This document shows positions 59,562 through 64,000 of a DNA stretch of 64,000 nt, one piece after another. The first letter of the stretch is position 1; each line of letters begins with the position of its first letter. A program made the position numbers and the translations under genes. The DNA is from WHSW01 sp963781265. GTDB taxonomy: Bacteria; Actinomycetota; Thermoleophilia; Solirubrobacterales; 70-9. Under the pieces are notes generated by a model that did no database searches, had not been told where the DNA came from, and worked only from the letters and a program-made list of their open reading frames with translations. The DNA lies in NCBI GenBank assembly GCA_963781265.1, contig CAWAFH010000014.1:1-64000 (forward strand), in the 5' to 3' direction.

Positions 59562-59903
59562 ATGAGCCGGTTCAAGCTGACCGTGAGGCGCGGGGCCAAG
59601 GTCTCACGCCATGGGTTCGACGACCTCGGCACCGCGGTCGAGGCGCTCGAGAGCGAAGCCCGCACCGCCGCGACCGCCGATCGGCTCGGCTCGGTCTCGA
59701 TGCTGCGCACCTTCGAGGCCGGCGACCGGGTTGCGGCGCGAATCGAGATCTCGACGGGCGGCTGGCTGCGCGGATCCGCCGCCGGGGTCGACGTGATGGG
59801 CGACGGGACGATCGTCGCCTTCCGCGGCGGCGTGACCCGCACCCCGCTCGAGCCCCGCGGCAACGAGTCCGCCTTCGATGCCGTGCGGCGCCAGCTTTCG
59901 TAG
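59562..59903 (+). CDS. small protein of unknown function
   Basis: 113 residues starting MSRFKLTVRRGAKVSRHGFD. It is a beta-alpha-beta fold with LGTAVEALESEARTAATADR as the main helix, then RVAARIEISTGGWLRGSAA. It starts 17 bases after citrate synthase and may be cotranscribed with it. Its stop TAG (59901-59903) is part of the hexamer TAGCCT that precedes the next gene. No family recognised. Confidence 0.6.
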   Translation: MSRFKLTVRRGAKVSRHGFDDLGTAVEALESEARTAATADRLGSVSMLRTFEAGDRVAARIEISTGGWLRGSAAGVDVMGDGTIVAFRGGVTRTPLEPRGNESAFDAVRRQLS

Positions 59904-59912
59904 CCTGGGCGG

Positions 59913-60233
59913 GTGGCCGACGCCGATCCCGAGGTCCCGAAGGGCAGCTACGCGGCCGGGCGCCGGGTGCGGCTGCCGCGCGGCGCCACCGAGCCGATCC
60001 GGGTCCACGTGAACGGGGTCGAACAGGCCCGCGACCTCGACTACTCGATCGAGGACGGCGAGATCGTCTTCTCCCGCCCGATCATCAAGGAGACCGTCAC
60101 CCCGGGCCGCTGGATGGCGATGTACCTCGGCCTGTTCGGCACCTACCGAAAGCACGAGACGGTCGACGTCGAGTACACGCTCGACGGCGCGACGCGCCTC
60201 GCCGCCGACGTCGAGATCGTCCCGGACGAGTAG
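59913..60233 (+). CDS. small beta-rich protein of unknown function
   Basis: 106 residues from GTG 59913, 6 bases after TAGCCT; that hexamer overlaps the upstream stop. Predominantly beta (IRVHVNGVEQARDLDYSIED, EIVFSRPIIKETVTPGRW, ETVDVEYTLDG). Similar sequences are widespread small cytosolic proteins of the order but no function is known to me. A 136-base gap without recognised genes follows. Confidence 0.6.
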   Translation: MADADPEVPKGSYAAGRRVRLPRGATEPIRVHVNGVEQARDLDYSIEDGEIVFSRPIIKETVTPGRWMAMYLGLFGTYRKHETVDVEYTLDGATRLAADVEIVPDE

Positions 60234-60344
60234 CGCGGCTGGGCGGTTCGGCGCCCGGCGAACTGACCGTGGTTTTGCCCGGAAAGCGAGGGTGCAACCG
60301 CACAGTCTCGTTGTCAACGAAGGTCTTGCTTCGCGTGAAACCGG

Positions 60345-60362
60345 AACTTTCCGAGGGATACT
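60345..60362 (+). promoter_or_regulatory. conserved block upstream of the truncated SnoaL gene
   Basis: AACTTTCCGAGGGATACT ends 7 bases before ATG 60370. It matches the block at 7549-7566 at AAC, TTCCG and GATACT with the same spacing, suggesting a shared promoter type for this gene family. Confidence 0.5.
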
Positions 60363-60369
60363 CCGGGGG

Positions 60370-60570
60370 ATGTCTCAGCAGAACGTCGAGATCGTTCGCG
60401 CCATGGTCGCCGCCTTCGACCGTGGCGACTTCGACGCAAGCCTGCAGTTCCTGGACGATGACGTCGAGTGGCATGACCCACCGCACGTTCCGGCAAGCGT
60501 CTTCGACGTTCGCGGACTGAAGAAGGTCGGAAGGAGAGCGGCCGCCTTCACGCGTCGGGATCGTGGGTAG
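60370..60570 (+). pseudogene. truncated SnoaL-like protein
   Basis: 66 residues starting MSQQNVEIVRAMVAAFDRGD, the family consensus, then FLDDDVEWHDPPHVPASVFD and VRGLKKVGRRAAAF before a stop. Normal members have about 130 residues; the barrel's later strands are missing. The last 18 residues do not look like the family, so the 3' part was probably lost by deletion. It retains an intact upstream block and start. Compare the full-length relative at 7576. Confidence 0.7.
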
Positions 60571-60612
60571 AGCGGACTCTGGCGGAGCTCCCGTAACCAA
60601 AGGAGAATCGAG

Positions 60613-61146
60613 ATGGGAAAGCTGATCGCGACCACGCAGGCCACCGTCGACGGCGTCGTAGACCCGGTCGGCGAGTGGGTGCAGGCGGACGGAGACCACG
60701 GCGACCACTCGTTCGAGCGTCAGGCGACATCGAGCGGGCTGGTGCTGGGCCGCAAGACCTACGAGGGGCTGGCGGGATATTGGCCGAGCCAGTCGGGCAA
60801 GTGGGCGGACATGGTCAATCCGATGCCGAAGTACGTCGGGTCCAACACGCTGTCCGGGGATCTCGAGTGGAACGCGACCCTGCTTGAGGGGGACCTCGAG
60901 GACGCGATCCCGAAGCTGAAGGACGAGGTAGACGGTGACCTTTTCATGCACGGAAGCGGCGAGTTCGCGTACGCCCTCGCCGAGCAGGGCCTGATCGACG
61001 AGTACGAGGTCTACCTGAACCCGCTCGTCTGGGGCGAGGGAAGCGTCCACGTGCTCGGCGACAGGGGGACCGTCCGGATGGAGCTCGACGACGTGAAGCG
61101 GTTCGAATCCGGAGTGGTCCTCCTCACCTACCTCCCGGCGTCTTGA
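60613..61146 (+). CDS. dihydrofolate reductase-family (RibD C-domain) protein
   Basis: 177 residues. LIATTQATVDGVVDPVGEW opens the fold, LVLGRKTYEGLAGYWPSQS is the substrate/NADPH region, and GDLFMHGSGEFAYALAEQGL followed by DEYEVYLNPLVWGEGSV is typical of the reductase branch outside true DHFR. The exact substrate (pteridine or nucleotide) is uncertain. AAAGGAGA lies upstream of ATG 60613. Confidence 0.9.
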   Translation: MGKLIATTQATVDGVVDPVGEWVQADGDHGDHSFERQATSSGLVLGRKTYEGLAGYWPSQSGKWADMVNPMPKYVGSNTLSGDLEWNATLLEGDLEDAIPKLKDEVDGDLFMHGSGEFAYALAEQGLIDEYEVYLNPLVWGEGSVHVLGDRGTVRMELDDVKRFESGVVLLTYLPAS

Positions 61147-61235
61147 CCGCGGCTGGGACCGCGAGGCGGCTGTTGAAGGCGTCGGCCCTCACGCGCCGCC
61201 CGCGGTCGCTCCCCGGCGCTCGTCAGGCCGCCCGG

Positions 61236-62258
61236 CTACGCGACCGCGGCGACCGGCTCGCCGAGCCCGGTCAGCGCGGCGACGCGCTCGCGGTGCATGC
61301 GCGAGCTGCCCAGCAGCTGGGCGCTGACGCGCGCCCGCTTGAGCAGGAAGTGGACGTCGTGCTCCCAGGTGAAGCCGATGCCGCCGAAGGTCTGGATCGC
61401 GTTGTGGGTGACCGAGGTGGCGCTGTCCGAGGCGCGGGCCTTGGCCATCGACGCCGCGAGCGGCAGCGCCTCGCGGTCGGCGTCGGCCGTCCAGGCCGCG
61501 TAATAGGTCAGCGAGCGCGCCTCCTCGACGTCCCAGAGCATGTCCGCGAGGCGGTGCGATACCGCCTGGTAGGCGCCGATCGGGCGCCCGAACTGCTCAC
61601 GCTCCTTGGCGTACTCGACCGCCATGTCGAGGGCGCGCTGCGCCACGCCGACCAGCTCGGCGGCGAGCGCGACGGCGCCGACGTCGACCGCGGTCATCAC
61701 GTCGCCGGGAAGCGGGTCGCCGCCGTCGGCGCTGGCGCGGAAGTACGCGCGTGTGGTGTCGATCAGGTCGAGGCGCTCGAGCGTGACGTCGCCCGGCTCG
61801 ACCAGTCGGGCGCCCTCCATGCCCTGGTTGAGGACGAGGATCTCGGCTCCGGCGGCCGCGCCGACGACCGGCTCCTCCTCGGGGGTGAACGCCGCGGCTC
61901 CGCGGCGCTCGCCCGACGCGATCCCGGGCAGCCACGCGGCCTGCTGCTCATCGGAGCCCGCGTGCTCGATCAGCGCGCCGGCGAAGGCGTTGGAGATCAT
62001 CGGCGAGGGAGCGCACGCGTAGCCGAGCTCCTCCTGCAGGATCACCAGCTCGACCACGCCGAGGCCCTGGCCGCCGTGCTCCTCGGCGATCGCGATCCCG
62101 GGCCAGCCGAGCTCGCACATCTCCGTCCAGAGCGCGTCGTCGTACGGGCTGTCGGCCTCGGCCAGCTCGCGCACCTTCTCGGGCTTGAAGCGGCTGGCGA
62201 TGAACTCGTGCGCGGTCGACTTGATCTCGCGCTGCTCGTCGTTGAAGGCGAAGTCCAT
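61236..62258 (-). CDS. acyl-CoA dehydrogenase, FadE28-like partner subunit
   Basis: 340 residues. Helical N-domain with GWPGIAIAEEHGGQGLG and a short beta domain (RRGAAAFTPEEEPVVGAAAG). The C-domain has AVEYAKEREQFGRPIGAYQA and GGIGFTWEHDVHFLLKRA, as in the non-catalytic half of mycobacterial alpha2-beta2 steroid/acyl-CoA dehydrogenases. It begins 5 bases after the paired dehydrogenase gene and probably forms a heterotetramer with it for degradation of lipid or sterol side chains. Confidence 0.88.
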   Translation of the reverse strand: MDFAFNDEQREIKSTAHEFIASRFKPEKVRELAEADSPYDDALWTEMCELGWPGIAIAEEHGGQGLGVVELVILQEELGYACAPSPMISNAFAGALIEHAGSDEQQAAWLPGIASGERRGAAAFTPEEEPVVGAAAGAEILVLNQGMEGARLVEPGDVTLERLDLIDTTRAYFRASADGGDPLPGDVMTAVDVGAVALAAELVGVAQRALDMAVEYAKEREQFGRPIGAYQAVSHRLADMLWDVEEARSLTYYAAWTADADREALPLAASMAKARASDSATSVTHNAIQTFGGIGFTWEHDVHFLLKRARVSAQLLGSSRMHRERVAALTGLGEPVAAVA

Positions 62259-62262
62259 CTCG

Positions 62263-63402
62263 TTACCTCAGCTTCGGCAGGCCGAGGACCCGCTCGGCGA
62301 CGATGTTCTTGAGCACGTCCGTGGTCCCGCCCTCGATCGAGTTCGCGCGCGAGCGCAGGAAGCGATAGGCCCAGAGGTCCCCGCGGGTCAGGGTGTCGAT
62401 CCCGCCGACCTCGAGCGCCAGCTCGGTGAGCGCCTGGTTGGTCGACGACCACTGGAGCTTTGCGATCGAGCCCTCGGGGCCCGGGATGCCGACCTTCATC
62501 GTCGCGGTCAGCGCGCGCATGGCGCCGAGCCGCAGGCCCTCGATCCCGATCTTCAGTCGGGCGATCTTGTCGCGAACGATGGGGTCGCCGGCGACGCCGC
62601 GCTCGGTCGCCAGCTCGATCAGCTCGTCGAGCGCGTTCGAGAGGCCGAGCGCCGCGGAGGCGCCGAGCCCGGCGCGCTCGTTCATCAGCGTCGTGATCGC
62701 CACCATCCAGCCGTTGCCGACCCCGCCGACGACGTTCTCGTCGGGGACGTACGCGTTCTCGATGAAGAGCTCGTTGAACTCGGCCTCGCCGGTGATCTGG
62801 CGCAGCGGCCGAACCTCGACCTCGTCCTGCTCCATGTCCATGAGGAAGTAGGTGAGGCCCTTGTGCTTGGGCGCGTCGCCGTCGCTGCGGGCGACCAGCA
62901 TGCACCACTTCGCCTCGTGCGCGAACGTGGTCCAGACCTTCTGGCCGGTGATCCGCCAGCCGCCGTTGTCCTTGACCGCCTTCGTCTTCAGCGAGGCGAG
63001 GTCGGAGCCGGACTCCGGCTCTGAGAAGCCCTGGCACCAGATCTCCTCGGCGGAGAGGATCGGCTCGAGGAAGCGCTCCTTCTGCTCCTCGGTGCCGTGC
63101 GCGATCACGACCGGACCGCCCATCACGAGCCCGAGCACGTTGGCCGGCCGCGGCGCCTTGGCGCGCGCCAGCTCCTCGCCGAAGATCGACTGCTCGATCA
63201 GGGTCGCACCGCGCCCGCCGTACTCCTTCGGCCACGAGACGCCGGCCCACCCGGCTGCGTGCAGCTCGCGCTGCCACTCGCGCTCGAACTCGTACTGCAC
63301 CTGGTCGCCCCCGTGGGGGGCCGGGCCCGGGTGGTTGGCCTCGAGCCAGGCGCGAAACTCGTCGCGGAAGGCCTGTTCGTCGGGTGTGAGGGTGAGGTCC
63401 AT
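62263..63402 (-). CDS. acyl-CoA dehydrogenase, FadE29-like subunit
   Basis: 379 residues. WCQGFSEPESGSDLASLKT, the FAD-binding WRITGQKVWTTFAHEAKWC and the C-terminal RANSIEGGTTDVLKNIVAER with VLGLPK identify the family; the catalytic glutamate is in NSIEGG. It partners the following gene in what looks like an alpha2-beta2 enzyme. The start MDLTLTPDEQAFRDEFRAWL is standard for the group. Confidence 0.92.
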   Translation of the reverse strand: MDLTLTPDEQAFRDEFRAWLEANHPGPAPHGGDQVQYEFEREWQRELHAAGWAGVSWPKEYGGRGATLIEQSIFGEELARAKAPRPANVLGLVMGGPVVIAHGTEEQKERFLEPILSAEEIWCQGFSEPESGSDLASLKTKAVKDNGGWRITGQKVWTTFAHEAKWCMLVARSDGDAPKHKGLTYFLMDMEQDEVEVRPLRQITGEAEFNELFIENAYVPDENVVGGVGNGWMVAITTLMNERAGLGASAALGLSNALDELIELATERGVAGDPIVRDKIARLKIGIEGLRLGAMRALTATMKVGIPGPEGSIAKLQWSSTNQALTELALEVGGIDTLTRGDLWAYRFLRSRANSIEGGTTDVLKNIVAERVLGLPKLR

Positions 63403-63463
63403 CTCGGCGGCTGCGGCGGGCCGCGAACCCTATCGACCCAACGCTCGTGCCGGACGGCCGCCG

Positions 63464-64000
63464 CTAGTGCAGGCTCTCGCGAACCGCCTCGTCGGCGTGG
63501 TCGACGCCGAGCACCGACAGGGTCCTCGCGATCCGGCGATCGTCGGCCCCGGTCGCCGCCATCTGGCGGGCAAGCAGGACGACGCCCTCCGAGGGGCCGC
63601 TCCCGTTCGTGCGCGGCGCGATCTCGCGCCGAGGCTCGGCGGGCTCGGCGACGATGTCGCCGGCGCGGCGCTCGAGCCGCGACGGCGGCGAAGCCAGATG
63701 TCCGCGGCGCTCGAGTCGGCGCCGCAGGTGGGCGCTGCGCTCGGCGACGGCGCGCTGGTGCTCGATCAGGATCTCGCCGAAGGCCTCGAACCGCCTCGCC
63801 TCCACGGCGTCGTAGTCATAAAGGCGCTCGACCGCCTGGACCAGCGTCTCGTCGAGCTCGTTCGCGGCGGCTTCCGCGTCGCGCTCCAACTCGAGCAGGC
63901 GCTCGCGGGCCTCGATCAAGAACTCCTGCGCGGTGCGATCGGCGACGTCGCGGGCGGCGGCCTTGCTCCTCGCTACCCCCGCGCTGCTCCGCGAATTCGC
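63464..64000 (-). CDS. coiled-coil protein of unknown function, N-terminus outside window
   Basis: The frame is open to the window edge, giving at least 178 residues; a TTG at 63919 would be a weak alternative start, but the upstream codons (VADRTAQEFLIEAR) continue the same helical coding pattern. The first 110 residues form a charged helix. After a Pro/Arg-rich linker the C-terminal 45 residues are EGVVLLARQMAATGADDRRI and then ARTLSVLGVDHADEAV, a helix-turn-helix-like repeat. Possibly a regulatory or cell-division-related coiled coil; no family assigned. Confidence 0.6.
   Translation of the reverse strand, partial: ANSRSSAGVARSKAAARDVADRTAQEFLIEARERLLELERDAEAAANELDETLVQAVERLYDYDAVEARRFEAFGEILIEHQRAVAERSAHLRRRLERRGHLASPPSRLERRAGDIVAEPAEPRREIAPRTNGSGPSEGVVLLARQMAATGADDRRIARTLSVLGVDHADEAVRESLH

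Overview
The window is high-G+C DNA with strong third-position G/C bias. Gene content points to an actinobacterium, most likely class Thermoleophilia (Solirubrobacterales-like): propionyl-CoA carboxylase beta with an epsilon-like small subunit, a split methylmalonyl-CoA mutase, a wax-ester/diacylglycerol acyltransferase, several acyl-CoA dehydrogenases, SnoaL-like proteins starting MSxxNVEIVR, and tRNA genes without an encoded CCA end. No phage, CRISPR array or complete insertion sequence was found; the taxonomic placement is an inference.

Layout. 1-7.3 kb: end of a Cys-rich protein, two tandem secreted paralogues opposite a TetR regulator, a GST, a GlsB-type membrane protein and a large secreted protein with a thrombospondin-3 repeat. 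7.3-8.9 kb: a SnoaL gene and a small segment flanked by a tRNA-Arg gene and a copy of its 3' half. 9-23.4 kb: envelope and secreted functions (TolB-like, M23 peptidase, L,D-transpeptidase, GH26-like hydrolase), lipid acyltransferase, oxidases, two tRNA-Ser genes, an ECF-like sigma factor. 23.4-26.8 kb: UDP-glucuronate decarboxylase-like enzyme and two glycosyltransferases. 27.7-35.1 kb: methylmalonyl-CoA mutase, acyl-CoA carboxylase beta and an epsilon-like subunit (propionyl-CoA metabolism) with FKBP, M28 peptidase and ornithine-cyclodeaminase-like genes between them. 35.2-43.1 kb: dodecin, then assimilatory sulfate reduction (sulfite reductase, APS reductase, ATP sulfurylase, APS kinase), a PlsC acyltransferase, a PHP phosphoesterase, an Rrf2 regulator and a TauE/SafE exporter. 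43.1-49 kb: glycan modification genes (glycosyltransferases, methyltransferases, hexapeptide acyltransferase, PhyH-like oxygenase), the last three carrying many single-base frameshifts. 49-52 kb: acyl-CoA dehydrogenase, APH-like kinase and HAD hydrolase, the three parts of animal ACAD10. 52-64 kb: membrane proteins, DEAD-box helicase, quinone oxidoreductase, sugar kinase, citrate synthase, DHFR-like protein and a paired acyl-CoA dehydrogenase.

Expression signals. Many genes have a TAnnnT hexamer only 6-12 nt before the start codon and no Shine-Dalgarno sequence, the arrangement expected for leaderless or nearly leaderless mRNA. Genes inside operons instead overlap by ATGA/GTGA or have clear AGGAGG sites. 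Several divergent pairs share overlapping -10 elements. In the most extreme case (51.3 kb) the start codons of a kinase and a HAD hydrolase overlap on opposite strands, and each -10 element lies inside the other gene.

Other features of note: two copies of a 49-51 nt palindromic element 12.5 kb apart with compensatory changes, a lower-GC block inside the APS reductase gene, an unlisted 29-residue membrane protein gene, and a conserved block upstream of two SnoaL genes.
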